Assembly (NCBI GenBank): GCA_014706295.1
Contig: JACSVZ010000001.1
Coordinates: 1,265,422 to 1,329,421, forward strand
Length of the DNA stretch: 64,000 bases
Source of the DNA: Lycocorax pyrrhopterus obiensis
Taxonomy: Eukaryota > Chordata > Aves > Passeriformes > Paradisaeidae
Direction of reading: 5' to 3'
The notes beneath the pieces were generated by a model. That model was not told the origin of the DNA, searched no databases, and saw nothing but the letters and a program-made list of their open reading frames with translations. Positions 23,877 to 35,175 of the stretch are shown here, piece after piece. The translations under genes and the position numbers were made by a program. Positions within the stretch are counted from its first letter, which is position 1; each line of letters starts with the position of its first letter.

Positions 23877-25597
23877 GCAGCCTTGCACTGGGCCAGTGAG
23901 GAGATGTGACCACAACTACCCAACTTCAGCTGCTCCAAGCCCAACTGTTGACTTAAATATCCCGGAAAAACTGGATTTCTCCCAGGATTTCCAGTTTTCC
24001 ATGGTGAGGGTGAGAATCTGCCCTCTGGAATCCAGTTCCAATCCCCAGAGACAAACCCTGTATGGAGTGGCTGCTGTTCTGCAGCATTCCCTCAGGAACT
24101 CCTGTCCAGGATGGTTTGGTGGAAGGTCACACATTTAAAAGCCTCGTGGTCAATCCCAAATTTGCTTTTACAGGAATGAAACCATTTGGGGTGGGAATGG
24201 CAAATGTGGGTGGCAAATTCTCCTAAAGGAGCCCATTTTTTGGAGCATCTCAGTGATTCCCGTTCCTAACCACTTCCACCCAGGATGAAACACACCTGGA
24301 AATGCTGAGCTGTTACAGCAGTGAGCAGAAGCTGTAATTCTGGTGTGGGTACCAAGACTTTCAAATCCTGCTGCTTCAATATCCATGGAAACCAATCCAA
24401 CAGCAAGAAGTCTCCCAGAAGGTTCCAAGGACTTCCAAGCAGGTTCCTTAAATCCCACCCATCCCAAAAAACCTGGCTCTTCACAGAGGCTTCTCTCTGC
24501 CTGCAGAAACCAGAGTCCTAAATCCTCTTCTCCTGTTAGACACTTCCACTCATCCACCTGGAGACAATAATGGAGCATCCCTGTCCCATTTTCATCCAGT
24601 GGCTCTTTAGTTACTGAATTCCTGCGGGGCCTGGAGTGGAATTGAGTTCAGGATCTCCACTTCAGGCTCAGGGAGTTAATATTGCTGTTACCTAACCCTG
24701 GGCACCCAAATAGCTTTAAAATCTGGCCCTTGCCACCCCAAAATTCTCAGAATTCCTCCCAACTGTGATTCCCACACCTTTGGAGATGGTTATGAGGAAA
24801 CAAGGTCTTTTGAGGTGAAATTCTTTGAACTGAAACGAAAATATTTTAGTACCTGATAAATATCTGGACTTCCCCTCTGATCAGAAACACCCCCAGGGAT
24901 TTCAGCCTATTCTCCATTCTTTTTGAGGGAATGAGTCACGGTTTTGGATGGCTTCCACTTTGTAGGAAGGATAAAGGCACAGCTCCTGAATGTGTGCAGA
25001 GCTGCTGGGAGGTTTGGGAGACTTCAGCTCATTTTCTGAGCTAAGGTGGAGTTGTGGTCAGCCCAAAACCGATAAAGTTAATTCACCCTGGTGGAGTCTG
25101 AGGGACATCGAGCTCCTGATGATTCTGCCGGGCAATCAGATTCCAAGGAAAGAACTGGAGCTGCTTGGATCTGCTGATAGCCCAGATGGAGGAAAGAGAG
25201 GCGTCAAAGAGCAGGGAAGGCCAAAATCCCCCATCCACAGCCACACACACATTTGGAATGTGCCTCAGCAGGGAGGCTCCCAAAATCATTGTTGGGAGAA
25301 CAAAGGCGAGTTTGGGATGACAGGCATTTCAAACAACAGAAAAGTTGGAGGAGAGCAATAAGAAAAACAATTGGAATGGGAAAGGATTAAGTGGTCAACA
25401 GAAAACAACAAAAGGAAAATTAACATCTTTTCAAAACTCACAAAGCGGCCTCAAAAGCAGGGGGAGAACAATGAAAACCCCAAATTATGCACAGTTAACA
25501 GCAAAGCTCACAAAGAAATGAAATGACTCCTGCAGAGAAAGGGTGTGGGGAGATTTCATAAATTGACCACATTCCAAACGGGAATAAAAAAGCAATT

Positions 25598-25599
<2 letters not shown>
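23877..25599. other. Non-coding, no feature recognised
   Basis: No CR1 or exon recognised in this 1.7-kb stretch. Confidence 0.5.

Positions 25600-25628
<29 letters not shown>
25600..25628. repeat. (CA)n microsatellite
   Basis: Uninterrupted CA dinucleotides over 29 bases. Confidence 0.98.
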
Positions 25629-25630
<2 letters not shown>

Positions 25631-26159
25631 CCTGGGAGGCAGCCAGGCCCACTCGGTGCCGTGAATTTGGAAGGCCAAATTCTGAAATGCATCTCAAATC
25701 CCAAGGGTTCTGCAAAGGGGGAAGCTGGAAAATGAAACAACGTCCACCAAGTCCAACAGGGATGGGGAGCAGCTGCCAAGGAGTGACACTGCACAACGTG
25801 ATTTTCTGCATCTGTCACGTCAGCAAACTTCAGTAATTTGGGATGAAAGTTGGTATGACAGGCACTGAACTCAGGTAAAATTCTGTCTCTTCCTCATTCT
25901 GAAAGGTTCAGCTGATTTCATTGTGCTGTTTCCCAGGACAAGTGTTGGAGTTGGTAAATTATCCCATCACTGGAAGGAATTTCCCTCTGGAGAGCTTTGC
26001 TCTTCCCAGGATGTTAAAATTCAGCAGAAGCCTGAAATTCGGTTTTTCTGTGTCATGGTTTTACCTTCTGCCATCAAAGTCCAAGTGAATTTCATCATAA
26101 ATCTTAGGGAAACCACACATCCTTAGGAGAGACTTCCTCAATTTCAGCAGCAAAGTGTC
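25629..26159. other. Non-coding, no feature recognised
   Basis: No repeat or exon recognised. Confidence 0.5.
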
Positions 26160-26628
26160 CATGGAATCCCAGGATCCCTGAGGCTGGAAAAGCCCTCCCA
26201 GCCCAGCGAGGCCCAGCTGTGCCCGATGCCCACCTTGTCCCCAGCCCACAGCACTGAGTGCCACGTCCAGGCCTTCCTGGGACACCTCCAGGGATGGGCA
26301 CTCCAAACCTCCCTGGGCAGCTCTTTCCAAGGCCTGACCTCCCTTTCCATGAGGAAATTGCTCCTGGTGTCCAACCTGAGCCTCCCCTGGCCCAGCCTGA
26401 GGCCGTTCCCTCTCCTCCTGTCCCTGTTCCCTGGGAGCAGAGCCCGACCCCCCCCGGCTGCCCCCTCCTGTCAGGGAGTTGTGCAGAGCCACAAGGTCCC
26501 CCCTGAGCCTCCTTTGCTCCAGGCTGAGCCCCTTTCCCAGCTCCCTCAGCCGCTCCTGGGGCTCCAGCCCCTTCCCAGCTCCGTTCCCTGCCCTGGACAC
26601 GCTCCAGCCCCTCCAGGGCTCTCCTGCA
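26160..26628 (-). mobile_element. CR1 fragment, group B
   Basis: Antisense copy from 'ggaatcccaggatccctgag' through 'ggcctgacctccctttccat' to 'acacgctccagcccctccag'. Near-identical to other group B copies. Confidence 0.92.
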
Positions 26629-26797
26629 TTCAGCAGGAAAATCCTGGATGCTCTTTAGGGATGAGCCCATCAGCTTTTTATGGAACATGTGCCGTGATTT
26701 GGTGCGAATTAGGACCGTCCATGTCCCTGTTTTCGGAGGGATGCATTTTTTCTTTATCCCAAGTTCGGGGGATGGCAGGAGCCGGACTGGAGCTCCA
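26629..26797 (-). repeat. 168-bp block joined to CR1, shared with 45690-45850
   Basis: Non-canonical sequence attached to the 5' side of the CR1, including 'gatgagcccatcagcttttt' and 'ggaacatgtgccgtgatttg'. The same block, in the same relation to its CR1, precedes the copy at 45851. Confidence 0.88.
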
Positions 26798-27654
26798 CCT
26801 TGCCACACAATCCCTTTCCCATTTTTCCCCAAGCAACCCAGGAATCTGCACAGGGAATGACTCCCTTCCAACCTGCAGAAGCCTCATTTCCCTCTCTCCT
26901 ATCAACACCCTCAGATAAGAGCTTTTAATGACTCAGCCCCGTGGTGTTTTTCCTTCAGCCCATGCTCCCTCCACACGTGGCACCGGCCACCCTCTCCCAA
27001 CAGCTTTTCCACAGTTTGTTTTCCCACAACCATCCGGAGTTAGCAAACATTATTTACAGCACACAATTCCGACTGCCTCCAAAGAAAGTCCTTATCTCCC
27101 ACAGTGAACTTCCTTATATCCTTAAATATACACTTGTTCACTTCCTTACTGATTTCTCTTTGGGTGTCATTCCAAGGCTTTTCCAAGGCCTAAAGACTCC
27201 CCAGTTTCTTCAGGAGCCCAGGAATGCAGCCAGAGGTTTCAGTGGCGTTTGGAATAATGAGGCCCAGCATTGCTGGGAGTGTTTGCTTCTATTGCCCTAC
27301 ATATTTGAATAAACACCTTTGAAAAAGCTGCTTCTCTGGCCTTGCACAACTCCCATTCCTTTATTTTCACAACTCCCATTCCTTTATTTTCACAACACTT
27401 CCCTCAGGGCTGGGCAGACAATATTGTTCCCTTGTTAGGAAATTGGAGCGATGAAAGTGTCTGGGCAGAGCGGTGCCCAACTGGAGAGAGGCAGGAATTG
27501 CTCTCTGGGGCACTTTATTGGCAGCAGCTCCTCCTGTGTCCCACGGGAGCCCCTGGGCCTGAAAATCCTTTGGGAAAGGCCAAGGGCTGGTGCTGGACCT
27601 GGATTGGGACAACCCCTGGGATCAATCCAGGCTGGGATGAGCAGATGGAGCAGC
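26798..27654. other. Non-coding, weakly LTR-like in part
   Basis: A 27-bp duplication 'cacaactcccattcctttat' plus 'tttcaca' sits at 27346-27397, after 'tttgaataaacacctttg' near 27305. A polyadenylation signal close to a 'ttcacaaca' end is reminiscent of a solo LTR, but I cannot find a matching 'tgttg' start or target duplication. No protein frame recognised. Confidence 0.3.
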
Positions 27655-28280
27655 CCTGGGAGAGCTGGACCTGCCCCAATCCAGAGCCCCCCGTGCCCTG
27701 GGCTGAGCCCCAACGTGGGCAGCAGGAAAGGGATTGGGATTGTGCCCCTGTGCCCCTGTGCTGAGGTGAGACCCCACCTGCAGAGCTGCCCCAGCCCTGG
27801 GGCCCAGCACAGGGAGGACGTGGAGCTGCTGGAGAGAGGCCAGAGGAGGCACCAGGATGAGCAGAGGGATGGAGCAGCTCTGCTGGGAGGAAAGGCTGGG
27901 AGAGCTGGGATTGTTCAGCCTGGAGAGGAGAAGCTTTGGGGTGAGCTCAGTGTGGCCTTGCAGGGCCTGAAGGAACTGCAGGAAACATGGAGAGAGACAA
28001 TTTGCAAGGGCTGGAGGGCCAGGACACAGGGAATGGCTTCCCAGTGCCAGAGGGCAGGGCTGGATGGGATCTTGGGCAGGAATTGTTCCCTGGGAGGGTG
28101 GGGAGGGGCTGGGATGGAATTCCCAGAGCAGCTGTGGCTGCCCCTGGATCCCTGGCAGTGCCCAAGGCCAGGTTGGAGCAATCTGGCATAGTGAGTGGCA
28201 TCCCCACCTATGGCAGAGGGTTGGAATTAGATGCCCTTTCCAGACCCTTCCATCCCAAGCCATTCCATGACTCCATTCTA
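27655..28280 (+). mobile_element. CR1 fragment, group A, about 625 bp
   Basis: Sense copy from 'ccagagccccccgtgccctg' through 'gaggacgtggagctgctgga' to a slightly altered tail 'catcccaagccattccatga'. It shares its 5' extent with the copy at 58526. Frames across it are broken pieces of retrotransposon. Confidence 0.92.
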
Positions 28281-29722
28281 CAATTCTCCCATGCTGACTT
28301 TTCCCCACTGCTGGAATTCCCTGGCATCTGCTCACGGCCAGCAGGGAATCTGTGCACAGCTCACCTGGATGCCAACACAGCTTCTTCTCATCTGAGCCAG
28401 CAAGTCTGGAGCACAAAGGGAGCAGAACGAGATCCCTGTGCCATCCAACCACCCCTGGAACGGGGCCCGAACTGCACCAAACTTTGTGGCCAAATGCAGC
28501 AAAAACCGAGATTTGCACTTGAAGCGCAGCTGGTCCTGGCCCATGAAGTTCTCATGGAGTCACATTGTCACAGAGTGGGCAAAAATGGATTTAATTCCCA
28601 GTTTAAACCTCCTGAGTGTTTTCATAAAGGCCTCCCACCCTGATATTTGGTTTTCCAGCTGCAGCATGACTGTGCACAAGTGTGTGGGATGACAAGGACA
28701 CAATTCAGGTTGCAGACTAAAGGCATTTCTCTAACTCATTCCTCTCCCCCAGAAAAAACTGCTATTTTTCTAGATTTCAATTTTCTGGACACAAATGATA
28801 TTAAAAAGTCATCCTGGCTGATGAGATTTAAGAGCAGGATTACAGCAAGATTGAGAAACTCCATTCTGTTGGAGAAAATCTCTCGCTCCCCACCAGATTT
28901 GTGCTTTGCTGCTGCTCAGGAGATGATAATACCCACGTTAATACCCACATTAATACCCACGTTAATACCCACGGCCCTGCACCCCCTGATACCACACAGG
29001 AGCCACAGGCACACCCTGGAGGAGATTCCAGCTCCATCCATTTGGGTCTAGTGAAAGGAAATACTTCCCAAACAAGTCCAGAACCAGCCTGGGGAATTTT
29101 CTGCCACAGGAACTCCTCGGGACAAAGAGCACAACCATATTTTGTAAAAAATCAGGAGCATTTTCTGGACATTTCCGGAGATAAGGAAGAGGGAAACACA
29201 AACATTTTTTCCAGCCCTGTTGGGGCCTTCCACAAGAAGAGGCAGCTCCAGAAATCAAGCACTGAGCTCTTGGTGAACTCTAAATGCACATCTCCAATTA
29301 CCTACATTAAAACTTCCACTGAGCCTCACAGAGTCAGCCCAGGGCAGGATTCAGCCTCTGGAGAAGTTGGAGGTCAAGTGTGAGATAAAATGTCTCTGGA
29401 GTTCAGGGACTGCAAATCCCAGAAGCAGCGGAGGAGAGATATGGAAATGCTAAATCTTGTGGGATGGTCTTTCTTAGGAACTTAGGCTCTAATGGCATGT
29501 GAAAAAGTGCTTTAAAAGAAGATTTCTGGTGCAACCCAAAGCCCAGAGAGCCAAGGCTGGTGTAGGAGCTGTTACCAGCAACAGCATTGATAATGAGCTG
29601 ATAGCAAGGAGCTCTGAGCTGATAACAGTGACAGAGGGACGAGGCTGAGGCAGCTCTGCTGCTGGACAAGGCCAGTTCCTTCTCTGCCCACACAGAGGAG
29701 AGACATTAAAAATGCAAAATTC
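28281..29722. other. Non-coding, no gene recognised
   Basis: Contains a 12-bp tandem repeat (28927-28974). No CR1 or exon recognised. Confidence 0.5.
28927..28974. repeat. 12-bp tandem repeat, about 4 units
   Basis: Units 'taatacccacgt' / 'taatacccacat' alternate. Confidence 0.93.
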
Positions 29723-29935
29723 CACAGAATCCCAGGATCCCTGAGGCTGGAAAAGCCCTCCCAGCCCAGCGAGTCCCAGCTGTGCCCGATGCCCACCTTG
29801 TCCCCAGCCCAGAGCACTGAGTGCCACGTCCAGGCCTTCCTGGGACACCTCCAGGGATGGGCACTCCAAACCTCCCTGGGCAGCTCTTTCCAAGGCCTGA
29901 CCTCCCTTTCCATGGAGAAATTCTTCCTGGTGTCC
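29723..29935 (-). mobile_element. CR1 group B, 3' part of an inverted copy
   Basis: Antisense tail from 'ccacagaatcccaggatccc' to 'ttcttcctggtgtcc'. It then switches strand at 29935/29936 into the next segment. See 29936-30263. Confidence 0.92.
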
Positions 29936-30263
29936 TTGGAAAAGGCCCTGGGGGTGCTGGTGCCAGCGGCTGGACACGAGCCCAGGGGTGCCCAGGTGGG
30001 CAAGAACATCCTGGGCTGGATGAGGAATTGTGTGTCCAGCAGGAGCAGGGCAGGGATTGTCCCTCTGTGCTGGGCACTGAGAGGCCCCTCGAGGGCTGTG
30101 CCCAGTTCTGGCTCCTGCAGAGAGCCCTGGAGGGGCTGGAGCGTGTCCAGGGCAGGGAACGGAGCTGGGAAGGGGCTGGAGCCCCAGGAGCGGCTGAGGG
30201 AGCTGGGAAAGGGGCTCAGCCTGGAGCAAAGGAGGCTCAGGGGGGACCTTGTGGCTCTGCACA
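29936..30263 (+). mobile_element. CR1 group B, inverted 5' part
   Basis: Sense sequence from 'ttggaaaaggccctgggggt' to 'ccttgtggctctgcaca'. In an ordinary group B copy this lies upstream of the adjacent antisense piece, with about 105 bp between them that is missing here. Inverted 5' end plus junction deletion is the signature of twin priming. Confidence 0.85.
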
Positions 30264-30484
30264 GTTTTCCACCATTCCCAGCCCCATCTGCACCATTCCC
30301 CTGCCACCAGGAACCCATTGAGACCTTTGGGATCCAGCAAATTCCCATCGTGAGGCAGCACAACCCCAATTTTAACCCCAGGAGCTCCAGATCCCCATCC
30401 CTGCCTGGAGCACTTTTCCTGCCTCATATCCCAGCGGAATTTGGCCTAGGCCACAGGGAAAAGCCCAAACTCCTGAGCTAAAAC
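30264..30484. other. Non-coding, no feature recognised
   Basis: No repeat or exon recognised. Confidence 0.5.
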
Positions 30485-30552
30485 CCTCCCAGTCCTTTCC
30501 AGTTCTTATCAGGACACCTGCCTGCAAGTTCCCAGTTGCTGAGCACCAGCAA

Positions 30553-30596
<44 letters not shown>

Positions 30597-30945
30597 CAAC
30601 AAAACAACTCAGTAATAACTCAATAACAACTCAACAATGACTCCATAATACCTCAATAATAATAATAAAATAATAATGCAAATGCAAATGCAAATGTAAA
30701 TGCAAATAATAATAACAATAACAATAATAATAAGAACTACTATTCCCAGATAATCAGATAATCAAATTGTGCAGGCTGGGATATGCAAATCCACCTCCAA
30801 ATCACTCTGAAAAGGGAACTTGGAGATGCCTGAGCTGCTGGGCAGCCAAGGAGGGCAAGTTCCAAATGTCTTCCACCACCTTAAAATGGGAATAAAAGGC
30901 ACTTGGATAAGGAGAACCCCTGGCTGGTGGAGCATACGCTGAGGA
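30485..30945 (+). repeat. Direct duplication, left copy
   Basis: Shares 'gggatatgcaaatccacctc', 'caaatgtcttc' and 'ggcacttggataag' in the same order as 33005-33470. This copy has gained an AAT-rich block and lacks the CR1 found in the right copy. Confidence 0.8.
30555..30740. repeat. (TAA)n and related AT-rich low-complexity block
   Basis: A perfect TAA run of about 36 bases is followed by AAC, 'aactcaataac' and 'aaatgcaaatgc' repeats. Confidence 0.95.
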
Positions 30946-32415
30946 GAGCTCAGAAAAGGCCTTAAAACCCAAATTATGGAAGCTCAGGAAGCTCCCAGCC
31001 CTTCTCCATTCATTCCTCCTCCCTGCCCGAGCCAGAGGCAGAGAGTTCCCGGCTCATTTCCCGGGATCAGGGGCTTGAAAGCCATCCAAGCTCCACTTGC
31101 CCACTGTACCCTGGCAGTTCCCACATGGAGTCTCCTCCTCAGCAAGGAAACCTCCCCAGCTCCATGCCAGGGAGCGAAGTTTCTGGGAAAGCTGCCACCA
31201 CTTCTTCCAATCAATTGTTTTAAGATGCCACCACTTCTCCAGGGCTGGAAGTGCCACTCTTGGGGACATCTGAAAATAATTCCTTCCTTTTTAGGTCAAC
31301 CATTGCCCTCCAGCACCGCAGAGCCCACATGACAGGAGGAATTGAAGGGAGAAGAGGCCTGCTCTGGAACTGAGATGCCCAGCACAGAGCTCCTGGTGTG
31401 GTCCCGGCTGGAATGTCATTGAATATCCAAGGCACTGAGGTTTGGAGCCCGGAGGACGAGCTGAATCCAACCCCTCCTCGAGGGTAAGGGAGGGGAGCAG
31501 CAGTTTAGGTTTCAGCCTCGAGTGATACCTCATTCATTTAGGGAAAAATCCCAAGAGGGGACGTGAGGCTTGAGATTCCTCAGGAAAATAAATAAAGGGA
31601 AGAATCCGGCAGCACGAGGCCTAATCCGTGTGCTGGGACAGCTCTTTATCAGCCCATAAAGGAGCAATGAGCACAATAATTCAATTTTTCCCTCGCTAAA
31701 GGCTCAGCTGGGAGGGAAACCTGAGCTTGTTACAGTTTTCTGACTGAATAACGGGAAAAATCCAGCCAAGATGGAAGACTGGGAATGCCTGGGATCAGAG
31801 GAGGAGCGGGCAGCACCTGGAGCAGCAGCAATTCCCTTTGGAACACCCAGCTGGGTAAGGAGGAAACAATCACACCTTGTCTGCTCCGCCTCTGCCTGCC
31901 CAGCCTTAATTAGAGCCAAATGTGAGAAAACTGGGATTGTCTCACACAGCATTCCCAGGAATTGGATCAAACTCACACTGGCACCTAGAGAGGGCCAAGC
32001 AGGAAGAGCAGGAGCCAAAATCCCCACCTTGCCCTGCTGGGATCCCCAGATAATCCCCCAGGAGCAGGGCTCCCCTCGGCCTCAGAGCCCCCCAGATCCT
32101 TCACCCTGGAGTCAGGGAAAACACAGAAAATGTGCAGTAGTGGGAAAATACCTGAGGAATTGCCTCCTTGTGGAGACACCTCAGCCCAGGCACACTCACC
32201 AGGACCAGGAATTGCCAGGATATTTGTTCCCAGCCAAAGGGGGTTTTTTTATGGAATTCCAAATTTGCTGAGTCAGGCAAACCCCAGAATTCCGTGGAAC
32301 GTCATTTTGGTGCCTTCCAGCCATAAACCCCAGCCCAGAGGTGCTCCCACTCATGTCCATGAGCACAAGCAGGACTTTAGTTAAGCCACTGTTCTAGGCA
32401 GGCCTAAAATGATAA
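30946..32415. other. Non-coding, no feature recognised
   Basis: About 1.5 kb free of CR1. No exon recognised. Confidence 0.5.
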
Positions 32416-32875
32416 AATCATGGAATGGTTTGGGTTGGGAGGGACCTTAAAGCTCATCCCATTCCATGGGCAGGGACACCTTCCACTGTCCCAGGCTGCT
32501 CCAAGCCCCAATGTCCAACCTGGCCTTGGACACTGCCAGGGATCCAGGGGCAGCCACAGCTGCTCTGGGCACCCTGTGCCAGGGCCTGCCCACCCTCCCA
32601 GGGAACAATTCCTGCCCAAGATCCCATCCAGCCCTGCCCTCTGGCACTGGGAAGCCATTCCCTGTGTCCTGGCCCTCCAGCCCTTGTCCCCAGTCCCTCT
32701 CCAGCTCTCCTGGAGCCCCTTTAGGCCCTGCAAGGGGCTCTGAGCTCTCCCTGGATCCTTCTCTCCCCCAGCTGAGCACCCCCAGCTCTCCCAGCGTGGC
32801 TCCAGAGGGGCTCCAGCCCTGGAGCAGCTCTGGGGGCCTCCTCAGGCCTCTCTCCAGCAGCTCCACGTCTTTCCT
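32416..32875 (-). mobile_element. CR1 fragment, group A
   Basis: Antisense copy from 'tcatggaatggtttgggttg' through 'cctggagcccctttaggccc' to 'ccagcagctccacgtctttc'. Confidence 0.93.
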
Positions 32876-33004
32876 GTGGGGAAAATTAGGCAATTTCGAT
32901 TTGCTGTTAGAATTTGGGATTCCAAATTTACGCTGCCTTTATCCACCTGCCACATTCTGGATTTGGGGCTGCAAAGGGTGAGCAGGAGGATGCCAGAACG
33001 ACCA

Positions 33005-33470
33005 GAATTTCCCAGTAAGGAATCCAGTCCTTCCCAGGACTCCCAGCTGCTGAGCACCAACGAGGACACAACTCAGGGAACTGTTCCCAGACACCCATCC
33101 ACGGGATTGTGCAGTGCAAGCGCCAGGCTGGGATATGCAAATCCACCTCCAAAGGAATCTGTGCCCTCTGGAATGGGAATGGGAACGTGGAAAGGTCTGG
33201 GCTGAGGGGCAGCCAGGGAAGGCAAATCCCAAATGTCTTCTGCAACCTCAGAGAGAACATAAAGGGCACTTGGATAAGTTCTCATTTCCAGGGCCAGGTT
33301 GGACACTGGGGCTTGGAGCAGCCTGGGACAGTGGGAGGTGTCCCTGCCCATGGCAGGGGTGGCACTGGATTATCCTTAAAATCCCTCCCAACCCAAACCA
33401 TTCTGGAATTCTGGGATTCACTCCGAGGAGACTTCCTGGCTGCTGAGCTGCCTTCCCTACGCTGATCCTA
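33005..33470 (+). repeat. Direct duplication, right copy
   Basis: Homologous to 30485-30945. It contains the CR1 tail at 33288-33420 placed just after 'cttggataag'; homology resumes with 'gaggagacttcctggctgct'. Confidence 0.8.
33288..33420 (+). mobile_element. CR1 3' tail, group A
   Basis: Sense tail 'agggccaggttggacactgg' to 'ccattctggaattctgggat'. The left duplication copy is an empty site for this insertion. Confidence 0.9.
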
Positions 33471-34199
33471 CACCGTGAGGGCAGACAGGAACCTGAGGAA
33501 GGTTCTCCATCCAGGTGAAGTGTCCCAGCCCTGCTCCATCTCCTGGAACACTTCAGGAGCCCCTTCCATGCCCTCATTCCGGCCAGGAAGCAGCTGACAG
33601 TAACTGCTTGTCCTGCCTCGCTTCCAAGCCATGGAGAACAAGGACCAGGGAACAATAGAGCAGAAATGACACTTGTGGAACAGGGCTGCTGTAAAGGCTT
33701 CAGTAATCAGCTCTGACAAAGACATCCCGAAATGTCCAACTGCTCCAGGGGGAGGGAGGGAGCTGCACAGGGACTCTGTGTCCAGACTCACAAATCAGGG
33801 AAATTAGGGAACACAAACGGCACCTGGGGCCACCCCGAGTCATCACCCACGGCAGCTCATTAATACAAGGCCTAAGGAAAGAACAGATGGCTCCATGGGA
33901 AACTCCAGGAGATCATTTAGGCTGGCCTAGCAGGCAGCGGCATGTTTGGAAAACTGCTCCTAATGAAGGGAATGATGAATGACTGGGAGCAAGAGAGAAG
34001 AGGGAGATCAGAAGAGCCAAGCTGGAGCTTGAAAAATAAATAGCCCCAAGTATTGAAACAAAACAGCTCGAGGTCCGTGCGGGGTTTGTCTGCATTTGTG
34101 CCTCGGTTCAGGTCAGGAGGAGGGTTTGGAGCAAAGCTCCTCATCTTCGCTGGATGTGCTCTGCTCCTGGCTCCGAGCAACGATGGAAACGATGGAAAC
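33471..34199. other. Non-coding, no feature recognised
   Basis: No repeat or exon recognised. Confidence 0.5.
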
Positions 34200-34495
34200 C
34201 CTGCCCAGCTCCAACCCCTGGCTGGCCCTGGCTGCAGGGAGGGCTCAGGGCAGGGCCCGGGCTCTGCTCCGGGGCCCAGCAGCGGCACCAGAGCCACGGG
34301 CAGGGCCTGAGCCCAGCAATTGCCCTGCACAGGAGGCACAACTCCTGCCCTGGGCAGGGCCCGAGCTGGAACAGAGCCCAGAGAGGGGCTGGAGGCTCCT
34401 CCCTGCGGATATCCCAGAATATTCCCACTCCTGTGCCCTGTGCTCTGGGATGGTCCCAGGTGACCACTGTGGGCCCTTCCAGCCTCACCCATCCC
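34200..34495 (+). mobile_element. CR1 3' fragment, group D
   Basis: Sense copy from 'ctgcccagctccaacccctg' to 'actgtgggcccttccagcct'. Reverse of 9216-9614 and 63058-63375. Confidence 0.78.
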
Positions 34496-34784
34496 TAATC
34501 ACAAGCAATTGTGGCTTAGGCTCCAGCCCAGCACTGAGTTTAAACCACGTCGCAGGTTTACCTTGCTGAGTCTGGGTGAAATTGAGTCAGATCCTCACAG
34601 AAATAAATGAATTCATTAAACCCAGGCCCTGTCTCAATGCCTGGGAGGCTGCACAGTTCTGGGTTTTTCTCAGGAAGCCAAACCAAGTCAAACACCACCA
34701 GAGCTCGTGGTTAAACCAGTGTGAAAAGAAGAATAAGATATTCCCAGAACTTCACTCAAATGGAGTTTCTGTCCTACAAAAATC

Positions 34785-34980
34785 CTTCCCTGTGAGGGTG
34801 GGAAGGGGCTGGGATGGAATTCCCAGAGCAGCTGTGGCTGCCCCTGGATCCCTGGCAGTGCCCAAGGCCAGGTTGGACATTGGGGCTTGGAGCAGCCTGG
34901 GACAGTGGAAGGTGTCCCTGCCCATGGCAGGGGTGGCTCTGGATGATCCCTAAAATCCCTCCCAACCCATCCATAATTCC
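34785..34980 (+). mobile_element. CR1 3' fragment, group A
   Basis: Sense copy from 'ccttccctgtgagggtggga' to 'ccatccataattccatgttt'. Left arm of the inverted duplication. Confidence 0.92.
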
Positions 34981-35175
34981 ATGTTTCCCTAATTCAGCTG
35001 CAAATGGATTTTTTCCCAGCTCGGTTGGTTCTCAGAGGATCCATCAGGCACAGCTGCAGCTGCAGTGCCATGGATTCCATGGCATTCCAGGGGAAAGGAG
35101 AGGTCAGGGGGATGTGTGGCCTTTCCAGCATAATCCTCTGCTTATCTGCAGGCTCAGACTTCAGCTGGAATCCCA

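Noticed and set aside
25600..25628. CA run as part of an array or special structure
   Set aside because: An ordinary microsatellite.
29489..30427. 312-codon minus-strand frame, and similar 160-330 codon frames at 26104-26871, 27622-28518, 38504-39304 and 48815-49801
   Set aside because: They run through CR1 fragments, often in antisense, and mix unrelated flanks. The same peptide pieces recur at every CR1 copy.
30768..33150. ATGCAAAT octamers as regulatory sites
   Set aside because: They occur at matching places because the two blocks are duplicates, so the repetition is not independent evidence of function.
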